The notes: a model not told the origin generated them from the letters alone. A stretch of DNA of 64,000 bases from G020354785 sp964521285 (GCA_964521285.1 CAZFQS010000003.1:164746-228745); one strand, 5' to 3'; positions 24,369-34,039 are shown, numbered from the stretch's first letter. Made by a program: numbers and translations.

Positions 24369-27065
24369 ATGAATCTTAAAACAAAATTTACTACAGGAGC
24401 CCTCTTGCTATCATGTATATTCTATTTCTTTACACAATGCTCTGAAAGTACCGGATTAAAAGATTTCTTTTCTTATTCTGGCGACAGCCTCAGGCATATT
24501 GCTGTTCCGGTTGGAGGAATAGGTACAGGAAATATATTACTTGGCGGAAGAGGAAATATCCTTGAACTGGAAATCTTTGGAAAAGCCGACCTTGACGAAT
24601 TGCCGCCTTATATGACTTTTTTTTCAATATGGACAAAAGAAGAGGGAAATGTACCGGTTGCCAAAATCCTGGAAAGAGAAGTGCTAAATAATTTTCCAAA
24701 TCCATTTGGCATTCCCAGACAACAATTGACGGGCATACCAAGATTTAAGGAATCAACATTTACTGGTGGCTATCCGCTTGTAAAAGTTCTTTTAAAAGAT
24801 GAAAAAATTCCTTTAAGTGTTGAGCTGGAATCCTATAATCCTTTAATTCCCCTAAATGCAGATGACAGTAGTTTGCCATTGGCTGTGTTTAACTGGCAGC
24901 TTGAAAATACATCAAAAAATGAGGTAATAGCTTCCGTATGTTTTAGTATCAGCAATCCTTTAAATACAACTGACAGAAGCAGGACATATACATATGGAAA
25001 TGTTATGAATAAACATATTCAAACCCCTGACTTCCAGGGCATATTAATGAAAACAAATCTGGAAAACACCAGGCCGGAGTATGGAGAGATTTTTGTGTTT
25101 ACAACCGAAAAGGAAGTAAACCTGCAAACTTACGGATTCAAAGGGGATTGGTGGGATGATGCCCATATATTCTGGGAAGATTTTAAAAATGACGGACTGG
25201 TACAAAATGTAACGGAATCAAATCTGAACAAAGGTGGTAAAGTGGATGCAGGTGTTATTAATGTGAATGTGAAACTTAAGCCGGGTGAAAAAAGAATTAT
25301 CCCCTTCTACCTTGCCTGGTATATCCCAAACAGAAAGCTTGAGGACAATCAGGCGTTTGATAATGAATCCATTAAAGGCAGAATTATAAAGAATTATTAT
25401 GCAACCAGATATTCAGATGTACTGGCAATCGCTGATTATGCAATCCGACATATTGACTCATTGTACTTGCTGACAAAAAAATATCAGGATCACATTTTGA
25501 ATTCAACCATACCAAACAGCATTAAAGATGCAGTTATGGCAAATACGGCAAGTCTGAAAACCAATCTATTATTCAGAGATGAACAGGGTAATGTTCATGG
25601 ATTTGAAGGTCTGGGAAATGATTTCGGATGCTGTCCGGGAAGCTGTACCCATGTCTGGAACTACGCACAAACAATGGCATCTCTTTTCCCTTCTTTGGAA
25701 AGAAATGTAAGAGATATTTCATATTTACATGATACACATGAGAGTGGATATCAATGCTTCAGAACTGTATTTCCCCTTTGTGAAAATAAATATTTTAAGA
25801 ATGTTGCTGCTGACGGACAAATGGGTAATATTATCAGAGTTTACAGGGAATGGAAATATTCAGGTGACACGGAATGGCTGAAGTCAATATGGCAAAAAGT
25901 ACAGCTGGCCATGGAATTTGCATGGAAGGGAAGCGGAGACCTGGTTAACAGGTACCCGTGGATGAATAATTGTCCTGTTCCCTGGGATCCGCAGAAAGAA
26001 GGTGTTTTAAGGGGAGATCAGCATAATACATATGATATAAATTTCTTCGGGCCAAATATGATGACGGGCTCTCTTTATCTTGGTGCTTTAAAAGCCTGCT
26101 CTGAAATGGCCGCAGCGCTAAACGACACACTGAAGTCTCTGGAATATCTCGATTTGTATTACAAAGGCAGGGAGAAATATGAAAACCTGTTGTGGAACGG
26201 AGAATATTACATTCAGAAAATAGAAGTTATTGAGGGAGTAAATATTCCTGACAGGTTAAAATCTCCTCCTGATGAACATGGGAATATTATTCCCAAATAC
26301 CAGTTCGAAGATGGATGCTTGTCTGATCAGCTTCTGGGCCAATATCTATCTTTTGTTTCAGGATTAGGCTATATTCTTGATGAAGATCATGTTAATAAAG
26401 CTTTAAATTCAATTTATAAGTACAACTTTAAATCCAGCATGGAGAATTTCCATAATGTCCAGAGAGTCTATGCTGTAAACGATGAGGGCGGACTCGTAGC
26501 CTGCACATGGCCAAAAGGAGACCGTCCTGTTTTACCGTTTGTATATGCAGATGAGGTATGGACAGGCATTGAGTACCAGGTAGCTGCTTCATTAATATAT
26601 TCAGGTCAGGTTAAAGAAGGAATAAATATTGTTGAATCTGTTCGCAACAGGTATAGGGGGTTCAACAGGAATCCGTTTGCTGAAATTGAATGCGGCAAAA
26701 ATTATGCCCGGGCCATGGCCAGCTGGTCAGTGTTGCTTGCAATTTGCGGGTATGGGTATGACGGAATAAATAAGGCAATAACTTTCAATCCCAGGCTTAA
26801 TAAAGACAAATTTTCCTGTTTCTGGTCATGCGGAACCGGCTGGGGAAATTTTTCTAAAGAAAAGGATATGGTGATCCTGGAACTCGATTATGGTAAACTT
26901 GAAATAAAGGAACTCAGGTTTGGTGACTTAATTGGTAACAAAAGGATAAAAAAAATTGAATTACCGGTGAAAGCAGAGTATCAAATATCTGATAACTCAA
27001 GTATCATTTTCAGAAATGAACTCCTTCTCAAAGAAGGAGATCAATTAAAAATAATACTTCGCTAA
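24369..27065 (+). CDS. GH116-family glycoside hydrolase lipoprotein
   Basis: An 898-residue lipoprotein with lipobox at Cys24 (FFTQC). The N-terminal sandwich opens with AVPVGGIGTGNILLGGRG, the GBA2/GH116 signature. The (alpha/alpha)6 catalytic domain shows GCCPGSCTHVWNYAQTMA, LRGDQHNTYDINFFGPN, GCLSDQLLGQYL, GGLVACTWPKGDRP and YADEVWTGIEYQVAA, all family hallmarks. GH116 covers beta-glucosidases, beta-xylosidases and related activities, so the enzyme most likely removes terminal beta-Glc or beta-Xyl. I do not assign the catalytic pair residue by residue. The lipid anchor places it on the periplasmic or outer face of the outer membrane. Confidence 0.92.
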   Translation: MNLKTKFTTGALLLSCIFYFFTQCSESTGLKDFFSYSGDSLRHIAVPVGGIGTGNILLGGRGNILELEIFGKADLDELPPYMTFFSIWTKEEGNVPVAKILEREVLNNFPNPFGIPRQQLTGIPRFKESTFTGGYPLVKVLLKDEKIPLSVELESYNPLIPLNADDSSLPLAVFNWQLENTSKNEVIASVCFSISNPLNTTDRSRTYTYGNVMNKHIQTPDFQGILMKTNLENTRPEYGEIFVFTTEKEVNLQTYGFKGDWWDDAHIFWEDFKNDGLVQNVTESNLNKGGKVDAGVINVNVKLKPGEKRIIPFYLAWYIPNRKLEDNQAFDNESIKGRIIKNYYATRYSDVLAIADYAIRHIDSLYLLTKKYQDHILNSTIPNSIKDAVMANTASLKTNLLFRDEQGNVHGFEGLGNDFGCCPGSCTHVWNYAQTMASLFPSLERNVRDISYLHDTHESGYQCFRTVFPLCENKYFKNVAADGQMGNIIRVYREWKYSGDTEWLKSIWQKVQLAMEFAWKGSGDLVNRYPWMNNCPVPWDPQKEGVLRGDQHNTYDINFFGPNMMTGSLYLGALKACSEMAAALNDTLKSLEYLDLYYKGREKYENLLWNGEYYIQKIEVIEGVNIPDRLKSPPDEHGNIIPKYQFEDGCLSDQLLGQYLSFVSGLGYILDEDHVNKALNSIYKYNFKSSMENFHNVQRVYAVNDEGGLVACTWPKGDRPVLPFVYADEVWTGIEYQVAASLIYSGQVKEGINIVESVRNRYRGFNRNPFAEIECGKNYARAMASWSVLLAICGYGYDGINKAITFNPRLNKDKFSCFWSCGTGWGNFSKEKDMVILELDYGKLEIKELRFGDLIGNKRIKKIELPVKAEYQISDNSSIIFRNELLLKEGDQLKIILR

Positions 27066-27088
27066 TACAATAAATCAGAATATATAAA

Positions 27089-30000
27089 ATGAATGCAGTA
27101 ATAAAACTATCTCTCTTACCTGTTAGTATTTTTATTTTTTGTTTAACCAGTGCACAAAATCTTAAAGAAGGTCCCGTTCCTGAAGACGCCCTGTATAAAA
27201 ATCCCGGAGTTGACATCGAAAAAAGAATAGATGATCTCATTGGCAGAATGAACATTGATGAGAAACTGGCCCAGCTATGTTACGGGGACGATACAGTTTT
27301 ATCCAGCGAGTATGGTATGGGTTTTTTTGGTTTTATGACCAATCATCTTTCACCCTCGGATGCTGCCCGTGAGTACAATGCTTTTCAGAAGTGCCAGGTT
27401 GAAAAGACACGACTGGGAATTCCTGCGTTTCGTTCAGGAGAAGGGATATATGCATACATGGGCAATGGTTCCACAAGCTTCCCCCAGCCAATCGGACTGG
27501 CATCTTCATTCGATCCTGAAGTAGTGGCCGGCATGGCAGAGATACTGGCTAAAGAACTTGGTAGCCGGGGTATTAAACTCGTATATTCCCCAGTGGTTAA
27601 TTTGGCTCGTGATTCACGATGGGGAAGAACCAATGAAACCTATGGAGAGGATCCGTATCTCGCTTCTGTTATGGGTGTGGCCTATGTGAAGTCAATGGAA
27701 GCTGCAGGGATATCAGCAATGCCGAAACATTTTGTGGCTAATATGGGCCTTGACGGAAAGTTTTCAGGTCCGGTTCATTTTTCAAAAAGACTGCTTCGCG
27801 AAAATTATTTTCCGGCTTTTAAGGCATGTTTTGATGCAGGTGCCTCTGCAGTTATGATGGCCTACAATACCCTGGACGGCATACCGTGTGCCACAAATAA
27901 ATGGCTGATCACCGAAGTATTAAAAAATGAATGGGGATTTAATGGTTTTGTACGGGCAGATGGAGGCTCAATGGACATTATTTATGAATCATTTGGCACA
28001 CATGAAACACCTGAGTTACTGGCAGCAGATGCAATGAACGCCGGGTGTGATGTGTCGTCCCCTTCCTGGTTCTACCAGGAACCTCTTAAAAAGGCTTTAC
28101 AACACGGTATTACCACAGAAAGTAAAATTAATGAATCAGTAAGAAGAGTTTTAAGACAAAAATTTGAGAGCGGTTTATTTGACAATCCTTATATTGACCC
28201 GGACTATGCCGGTCAGATAAATAATGCCCCGGAACACAGGATGGTTGCGCTTGAGGCCTCACGTAAATCACTGGTATTATTAAAAAACCAGGATAATGTT
28301 TTACCTTTTGATAAAAATGTTAAGAATGTGGCAGTGGTCGGGCCCCTGGGCGACTGGCTTATGGTTAATCATTATGGTGGTTTTGGCCGCCCTGAAGTCA
28401 CAGTACTCGATGGAACGAAAAAGCTATTACCTGATGCAGAGGTTAATTATGAAAAAGGAGTTGAAATGCAATATTATGCATACCCTGCCATTGATGAAAA
28501 GTTTATTGTTGGAAAAATCAAGGCTGAATATTTTAATAATGTTGATTTGCAGGGAGAACCGCTGGTAATTAAAGAAGAAAATAAAATTGAATACGACTGG
28601 AAAGATAAAGCTCCGGAAGGTTTGCCTGCCGATAATTTTTCAGTAAGGTGGACAGGAAAAATAAAAAGTCCGATAACCGGAAAGGTAAAAATTGGCGCTA
28701 CCGTGGATGATGGTGTCAGGCTTTGGCTGGATGACAAACTCATTATTGATATGTGGTCCGGAGGTGCCCGGAGGCTGGCCGAATGTGAGGTTGACCTTGA
28801 GAAGGATAAAATTTATGACTTTAAAATGGAATATTTCGATAATGGATTCAAGGCATATGCCCAGCTGGGATGGGATGTAGATGTGAATATAAATATTCCC
28901 AGAGCTGTTGAGCTTGCACAGCAATCGGATGTAATAATTGCCGTTGCAGGGATGGAGGAAGATGAAAATGAAGACCGTGCAGACCTTGACCTCAGTGATG
29001 AACAGGAAGCTTTAATCCATGCCCTGGCAAAACTGGATAAACCTTTAGTGGTAGTAATACAAAGCGGAACTGTAATTACAATGAACAACTGGATCAGTGA
29101 AGTCCCTGCTGTTATACTTGCCTGGTATCCCGGTTGTGAGGGAGGCAATGCAATTGCAGAAGCCATATTCGGGGAATTCAGTCCGGGAGGCAAACTTGCA
29201 GTCACCTTTCCAAAGGTAACCGGACAGGTACCGTTGAACTATAACCACCTGCCTGAAAAACCCAATGATGTATTTATAGGATATGGTAACGAACCACTGT
29301 TTTGTTTTGGTCACGGATTGAGCTATACAAATTTTGAATACAGCGATCTTAGATTATCAAAACCCGTTATTAAAAAAGATGAAACACTTACCATAACCTT
29401 TACTGTTAAGAATACTGGTGAAAGACAGGGCGATGAGGTACCCCAGTTATATATTCACGACAAATATGGCAGCGTATCGCAACCGGTAAAAAAACTCAGC
29501 GATTTTAAAAGGGTCACGCTTAAAAAAGGAGAAAGTAAAAAAATTACCTTTACACTTACTCCTGAAAAACTTAAGATCTGGGACATAAATATGAAGCATG
29601 TTACTGAACCCGGAGAGTTTGAAATAATGTTGGGATCATCATCGTGTGATATAAGGTTAAAGGATAGTTTTTGGGTGAAGGAAGACAATCAGCGGTTTTT
29701 CTCTGATGAAAGTTTCTGGAACCAGCCGGTTCCGGAAGATGCAGAGGCAGATCCCCGCAGTGATTACTGGATAAGCCTGCTTAAACAGGAACCAACAAGG
29801 GAATATTTTGGCATATCCTTTAAGAAATGGACAATCCCTGTTTATGAAGCAGACAGTACAACACCTGTATATGAAATAAAGAAACACTACCTGAGCGAAG
29901 AAGAGAAAGCTGTCTGGGATACGGAAAGGGAAACTTTCGGTCATGGCCCCGGATTTAAGTATGTGCCTGTTCCAAAAAATGCGGAACCGGATCCCGAGGA

Positions 30001-30655
30001 AGACTCGCACTTAGCAATTATTGACAGGCACAGGAACATTGCATGGGATATGTGGGGACTTAGAAAACTTCCGGATGGTACCTATGAGTCCAATACAGGA
30101 ATGACATATCCCCTCGACGGTGATGGTACATTTAAAACCGGAGATTTTGATATAATAAATGGTGAAAGCATTCATTTTCACGGACCCAGCCGTGCAGCAG
30201 GAGTACCGGCATTTGCAGGACTTATCATGTATGATGAGGTAATGGACGGAGAAATCAGGCACAAACTATCATGTGCGACAAGGTATAATGCCTTGCAGGA
30301 GTTTGTTTATCCGGCCAGCTGGACAGACGGATTTGTTAAAGGTGGAATACCGGAAGGAGCAGTGATTCAGCTTGATCCGAATCTTGATCTTACTCCTTTT
30401 AATTTAACTAAAGAAGAAACGGTTATCGCAAAAGTATTACAAAAATACGGAATGGTTATTGTTGATGTAGCGCAGGGACAGCCAATTTATGCTGAAGGTC
30501 TGTGGGGGCATCCTGAAAAATCATGGGAAGGAAAAATCAGAGACTGGAATGGAGGGATCAACGATATTCCCTATGACCATTACAGGATTTTAAAAGTTGA
30601 AAATGTGGTGAAAAAGGGTGATGCACGTTCCAGGAGAAGGCCATACTGGGATTAA
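27089..30655 (+). CDS. GH3 beta-glycosidase with PA14 insert and uncharacterised C-terminal module
   Basis: A 1188-residue exported protein (signal about 1-22). The GH3 barrel domain spans about 30-375 with KHFVANMGLDG and nucleophile Asp291 (VRADGGSMD). The second GH3 domain begins near 385 and is split by a PA14 domain (about 471-605: VKIGATVDDGVRLWLDDKL); it carries ENEDRADLDLSDEQ, the usual acid/base loop. A fibronectin III-like domain (about 795-862) follows. The last 325 residues form an extra module starting SFWNQPVP, with HLAIIDRHRNIAWDMW, FHGPSRAAGVPAFAGLI and GAVIQLDPNLDL, which I cannot name. GH3 enzymes here probably act as beta-glucosidase or beta-xylosidase. It is followed by the sulfatase after 22 bp. 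Confidence 0.93.
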   Translation: MNAVIKLSLLPVSIFIFCLTSAQNLKEGPVPEDALYKNPGVDIEKRIDDLIGRMNIDEKLAQLCYGDDTVLSSEYGMGFFGFMTNHLSPSDAAREYNAFQKCQVEKTRLGIPAFRSGEGIYAYMGNGSTSFPQPIGLASSFDPEVVAGMAEILAKELGSRGIKLVYSPVVNLARDSRWGRTNETYGEDPYLASVMGVAYVKSMEAAGISAMPKHFVANMGLDGKFSGPVHFSKRLLRENYFPAFKACFDAGASAVMMAYNTLDGIPCATNKWLITEVLKNEWGFNGFVRADGGSMDIIYESFGTHETPELLAADAMNAGCDVSSPSWFYQEPLKKALQHGITTESKINESVRRVLRQKFESGLFDNPYIDPDYAGQINNAPEHRMVALEASRKSLVLLKNQDNVLPFDKNVKNVAVVGPLGDWLMVNHYGGFGRPEVTVLDGTKKLLPDAEVNYEKGVEMQYYAYPAIDEKFIVGKIKAEYFNNVDLQGEPLVIKEENKIEYDWKDKAPEGLPADNFSVRWTGKIKSPITGKVKIGATVDDGVRLWLDDKLIIDMWSGGARRLAECEVDLEKDKIYDFKMEYFDNGFKAYAQLGWDVDVNINIPRAVELAQQSDVIIAVAGMEEDENEDRADLDLSDEQEALIHALAKLDKPLVVVIQSGTVITMNNWISEVPAVILAWYPGCEGGNAIAEAIFGEFSPGGKLAVTFPKVTGQVPLNYNHLPEKPNDVFIGYGNEPLFCFGHGLSYTNFEYSDLRLSKPVIKKDETLTITFTVKNTGERQGDEVPQLYIHDKYGSVSQPVKKLSDFKRVTLKKGESKKITFTLTPEKLKIWDINMKHVTEPGEFEIMLGSSSCDIRLKDSFWVKEDNQRFFSDESFWNQPVPEDAEADPRSDYWISLLKQEPTREYFGISFKKWTIPVYEADSTTPVYEIKKHYLSEEEKAVWDTERETFGHGPGFKYVPVPKNAEPDPEEDSHLAIIDRHRNIAWDMWGLRKLPDGTYESNTGMTYPLDGDGTFKTGDFDIINGESIHFHGPSRAAGVPAFAGLIMYDEVMDGEIRHKLSCATRYNALQEFVYPASWTDGFVKGGIPEGAVIQLDPNLDLTPFNLTKEETVIAKVLQKYGMVIVDVAQGQPIYAEGLWGHPEKSWEGKIRDWNGGINDIPYDHYRILKVENVVKKGDARSRRRPYWD

Positions 30656-30677
30656 TATATAACTAAATAACTAAGTT

Positions 30678-32120
30678 ATGGATAAAAAAATGTTAAACAG
30701 CTATCTTTTAGCCGCAGCCACAGTTCCGGCAGGACTATACCTGACAGCCTGTAACGGTGGGCATAAAAAGGAAATGTCCGAACCGGATAAACCAAACATA
30801 ATCTATGTTCTTGCCGATGATTTGGGTTATGGGGACTTGGGATGTTACGGGCAGGAAAGGATTAAAACACCAAATATTGACCGGCTGGCAGACCAGGGGA
30901 TGAGGTTTACTAATCATTACGCGGGAAGCACGGTTTCAGCGCCTTCACGCTGCTGCCTTATGACAGGCAGACATTCAGGAAAGGCCCGCATAAGGGGAAA
31001 CAAGGATGTGCCTTTATTGGCAGGTGACACAACTGTAGCTGAAATATTGAAAAAATCCGGCTATGTTACTGCTTTATTCGGAAAATGGGGACTGGGTGAA
31101 CTGGGAACTCCCGGACATCCGAATGATAAAGGATTTTCAAAATTTGTTGGCTATCTGGATCAGACAAGAGCCCACAATGCATATACTGACTGGATATGGA
31201 AAAATAAGGATACCCTGCGACTCGACAATAAGGTTGAAATTATTCCTGTTGGTCATTCTAAAGGTGTCGGAAGTGTAGCCACTGAAAAAAACATACATAC
31301 ACAGGATATATTCACCGATGAAGCTTTAAAATTTATTGAAGGAAATAAAGACACTTCTTTCTTTATGTATCTGGCTTATACACTTCCGCATGCAAATAAT
31401 GAAGCATGGTACTGGAATATGATTGGCATGGAAGTACCGGATATGATGGGATATGATAGTGTATCTGACTGGAGTGAGGCACAGCAGGCATTTGCCGCAT
31501 CAATATCCTATCTGGATAATGATGTAGGTAAAATTATCTCAAAATTAAAGCAACTGGGTATAGAAAAAAATACGCTTGTATTCTTCTCATCCGATAATGG
31601 TCCGCATAAGGAAGGAGGAAATGACCCTGGTGTTTCCAAAAGTGCCGGCCCTTTAAGGGGAATTAAAAGAGACCTGTATGAAGGGGGAATCCGGGTGCCC
31701 ATGATTGCTTACTGGCCCGGGAAAATAGCCGGTGGAAGTACTTCCAACCATATTTCTGCATTTTGGGATTTCCTGCCCACAGTATGTGATATTATACAGG
31801 TGGATAATCCAGGAAATATCGATGGTATATCCTTTTTACCGGAGCTATTGGGACAGAAACAAAAGCCTCATGATTATCTGTACTGGGAATTTCACGAGCA
31901 GCATGGCAAGCAGGCTGTGCGGTTTGGTAAGTGGAAGGCAGTATGTTTGAATATGGATACAAATCCTGAAGCTCCTGTTGAATTATATGATCTGGCTCTG
32001 GATATAGGAGAAAAAATGAATCTGGCATCAGAATATCCTGAAATTATAGAACAAGTTGAGCAAATTATGGAGAAGGAGCATACTTATTCGGAAGAATTCA
32101 GTTTTAAATATGAACATTAA
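30678..32120 (+). CDS. Ser-type sulfatase lipoprotein
   Basis: A 480-residue sulfatase of the S1 alkaline-phosphatase-like fold, with lipobox at Cys25 (YLTAC). The metal site opens with NIIYVLADDLGYGDLGCYG. The formylglycine motif is S-A-P-S-R followed by CCLMTGRH, with Ser87 as the residue to be modified; a serine there means maturation by an anaerobic sulfatase-maturating radical SAM enzyme (anSME), which is not in this window. Later motifs GKWGLGELG and FFSSDNGPHKEGG are intact. It is the last gene of the PUL and argues that the glycan, or one attached to it, carries sulfate esters. Confidence 0.94.
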   Translation: MDKKMLNSYLLAAATVPAGLYLTACNGGHKKEMSEPDKPNIIYVLADDLGYGDLGCYGQERIKTPNIDRLADQGMRFTNHYAGSTVSAPSRCCLMTGRHSGKARIRGNKDVPLLAGDTTVAEILKKSGYVTALFGKWGLGELGTPGHPNDKGFSKFVGYLDQTRAHNAYTDWIWKNKDTLRLDNKVEIIPVGHSKGVGSVATEKNIHTQDIFTDEALKFIEGNKDTSFFMYLAYTLPHANNEAWYWNMIGMEVPDMMGYDSVSDWSEAQQAFAASISYLDNDVGKIISKLKQLGIEKNTLVFFSSDNGPHKEGGNDPGVSKSAGPLRGIKRDLYEGGIRVPMIAYWPGKIAGGSTSNHISAFWDFLPTVCDIIQVDNPGNIDGISFLPELLGQKQKPHDYLYWEFHEQHGKQAVRFGKWKAVCLNMDTNPEAPVELYDLALDIGEKMNLASEYPEIIEQVEQIMEKEHTYSEEFSFKYEH

Positions 32121-32231
32121 AAAATTAGTAATTATCTGTATTGGTAATTAGTGTGATAAAATTGAAACAAAATAAACGAAATTATCGTTAAAAGAAGTAG
32201 TTGAGTTCATAACTATTAAGTTTAATTTTTG

Positions 32232-32290
32232 TTAGGTTTAATAATTGTTCTCTTAGGGTTTTTGTAAAATTTTAGGTTTAATTTTTAGGG
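32232..32290. repeat. degenerate TTAGGTTTA / TTAGGGTTT repeats
   Basis: Four short G/T-rich copies start at 32232, 32253, 32272 and 32285, alternating TTAGGTTTA and TTAGGGTTT, just ahead of the terminator after the sulfatase. Spacing is irregular (21, 19, 13 bp). No function is evident. Confidence 0.45.
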
Positions 32291-32293
32291 TTT

Positions 32294-32328
32294 AAAAACC
32301 GGGAATCAAAAGATTCCTGGTTTTTTTA
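32294..32328 (+). terminator. rho-independent terminator of the PUL enzyme operon
   Basis: AAAAACCGGGAATC pairs with GATTCCTGGTTTTT across an AAAA loop (one G-U pair) and runs into a T7 tract. It lies 174 bp after the sulfatase stop, the first good terminator on the plus strand after the hairpin at 15781, so it probably ends the GH30-to-sulfatase transcript. Confidence 0.8.
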
Positions 32329-32346
32329 TAAGCTGTTATTCATATG

Positions 32347-32376
32347 GGGACAGCACCCTTAAAAGGGCGCAGTCCC
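32347..32376. repeat. REP-like palindrome
   Basis: GGGACAGCACCCTT and AAGGGCGCAGTCCC form a 14-bp stem (one A-C/G-U pair and one A-A/T-T mismatch) with a 2-nt loop, preceded by another G (GGGGACAGCACCC). The flank is more GC-rich than the surroundings. The GGGGACAG-CACC core recalls REP elements mobilised by RAYT transposases; this is from memory and needs a genome-wide count. It could also serve as a terminator for the convergent xseB side. Confidence 0.45.
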
Positions 32377-32409
32377 TTTTATAAACCGGACGGGCAGGTA
32401 AACAAATAA

Positions 32410-32619
32410 TTAACTGGATTCAGGGTTTATCTCATCCAGTATTTTCTGTATCTCCTCCTCGGTATCATGTAATTTTGATTTGCAAATCTTTAATAAATCC
32501 GCTGCTTTCTTAACATTAGCAGTAAGTTCATCAACATCTAATTCTTCATTTTCGATTTTTTCAAGTATTTCTTCAATCTGCTTAATTGCTTTGGCATATG
32601 ATATAGCTACTTTCCCCAT
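32410..32619 (-). CDS. xseB: exodeoxyribonuclease VII small subunit
   Basis: A 69-residue, highly charged helical protein matching XseB: YAKAIKQIEEILEKIENEEL followed by a DVDELTANVKKA segment and a C-terminal helix. It partners the large subunit encoded 43 bp upstream (XseA) to degrade single-stranded DNA from both ends in repair. The length is the usual 65-80 residues. Family is clear from the pair and the sequence. Confidence 0.92.
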   Translation of the reverse strand: MGKVAISYAKAIKQIEEILEKIENEELDVDELTANVKKAADLLKICKSKLHDTEEEIQKILDEINPESS

Positions 32620-32662
32620 TACAAAAAGTTTTATTTATAACTAATTGAAAATATAAAATTCA

Positions 32663-34039
32663 TTATTTTATTACTTTACTTTTAATTCTTCCTTTGTATA
32701 AAATAGTATCAACTAAATCTTCATTTTTCACCTCATCAGATGTCTTGATATTCTTACCATTGTGCAATGTTATTGAATAGCCCCGTTTTAAAATATTTTG
32801 CGGATTAAGATAATGGTTTTTCTTTTCAAGAATCTCAATCCCGTAATATTTGTTTGAAAAATAGTTTATACAGTAATTTTTAAGGTATTTGTTTAACAGC
32901 AAAAGCCTTTGTGAGTTTTTAATTACATATTCCCTGTATAATGATTTAATTTTCTGGCTTAATAAATCCGTTATTTTAATCCTTATTGATATTAACTTAT
33001 TTGAACTGTTCAGAATATTTATCTGCAGTACATTTATTTTATTATAATTTTTTGAAATTCTTTCCAATACTACTGGTGTTATTGATAAAGCATATCTGCT
33101 AATTTTCTCTTTCTCTTTGCTGACTGTTTCGGAGCAGATATCTATAATATTGTTTTGAAGTTCATTAATATAATCTTCGGCATTCTGGAATACAGAAATT
33201 AAATATTCAGCTACTGCTGTTGGTGTTTTAAGATGAGTATGTGCTACAATATCCACGACGGATTCATCCTGTTCATGTCCAATTCCTGTAAGTACAGGGA
33301 TGGGAAACTGAGCCACATTATAAGCAAGCCAGTAATTATTAAAGCAGCTCAGGTCAGCCTGGGAACCCCCTCCTCTTATTATCACCACTATGTCAAAGAG
33401 ATTTTCATATTTAAATATTTTATCCAATGCTTCTATTATAGATTTCTCGGCTTCTTCACCTTGCATATAAGCAGGGAACAGCTTAATATAAAATTTATAA
33501 TTGTAGGGATGATTCTGAATTTGATTTATAAAATCACCATATCCCGCGGCAGTGCCCGATGAAACGACTGCAATCTTTTGAGGAAGTACAGGAAAAGGTA
33601 GTGACCTGTTCATTTCTATGACGCCCTCCTTAATCAGCCGGTTAATAGTCTCTTGTTTTGTCCGGGCCAGCTCTCCAATTGTGTAGCCCGGTTCAATATC
33701 AATTATATTTAAACTGAATCCGTATAATTCATGAAACTCTGCAATAACTTTAACCAGTACTTTAATACCTTTTGTAAGCTTAATATTTGTTGTCGTCTCA
33801 AAATAAGGCTGAAGTATCCTGAAAGTTGAAGCCCAGATCATCGCCCTTGCTTTTGCTCTCAGATTGTCAGTTAATTCATCTTTTTCAACCAGCTCCAGGT
33901 AACAATGACCGCTATTATTTACTTTTATTTCACTTATTTCACCAATTACCCAATAATATTCTGACAGATTGTTCTTCAGAGTTTTTTTTACAAGCTGATT
34001 CAGCTCGTATAGAGATATATGGGTATTTTTTGTATCCAC
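32663..34039 (-). CDS. xseA: exodeoxyribonuclease VII large subunit
   Basis: A 458-residue nuclease subunit. The N-terminal OB fold (about 5-105: YWVIGEISEIKVNNSGHCYLEL) binds single-stranded DNA; the nuclease domain contains IAVVSSGTAAGYGDF, VVIIRGGGSQADLSCFN and PVLTGIGHEQDESVVD, all diagnostic; a coiled-coil region and a C-terminal LKRGYSIT segment follow. The frame begins with GTG at 34039, 7 nt after the stop of the upstream protease gene, and the next Met lies far inside the fold, so GTG is the start. Co-transcribed with xseB. Confidence 0.96.
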   Translation of the reverse strand: MDTKNTHISLYELNQLVKKTLKNNLSEYYWVIGEISEIKVNNSGHCYLELVEKDELTDNLRAKARAMIWASTFRILQPYFETTTNIKLTKGIKVLVKVIAEFHELYGFSLNIIDIEPGYTIGELARTKQETINRLIKEGVIEMNRSLPFPVLPQKIAVVSSGTAAGYGDFINQIQNHPYNYKFYIKLFPAYMQGEEAEKSIIEALDKIFKYENLFDIVVIIRGGGSQADLSCFNNYWLAYNVAQFPIPVLTGIGHEQDESVVDIVAHTHLKTPTAVAEYLISVFQNAEDYINELQNNIIDICSETVSKEKEKISRYALSITPVVLERISKNYNKINVLQINILNSSNKLISIRIKITDLLSQKIKSLYREYVIKNSQRLLLLNKYLKNYCINYFSNKYYGIEILEKKNHYLNPQNILKRGYSITLHNGKNIKTSDEVKNEDLVDTILYKGRIKSKVIK

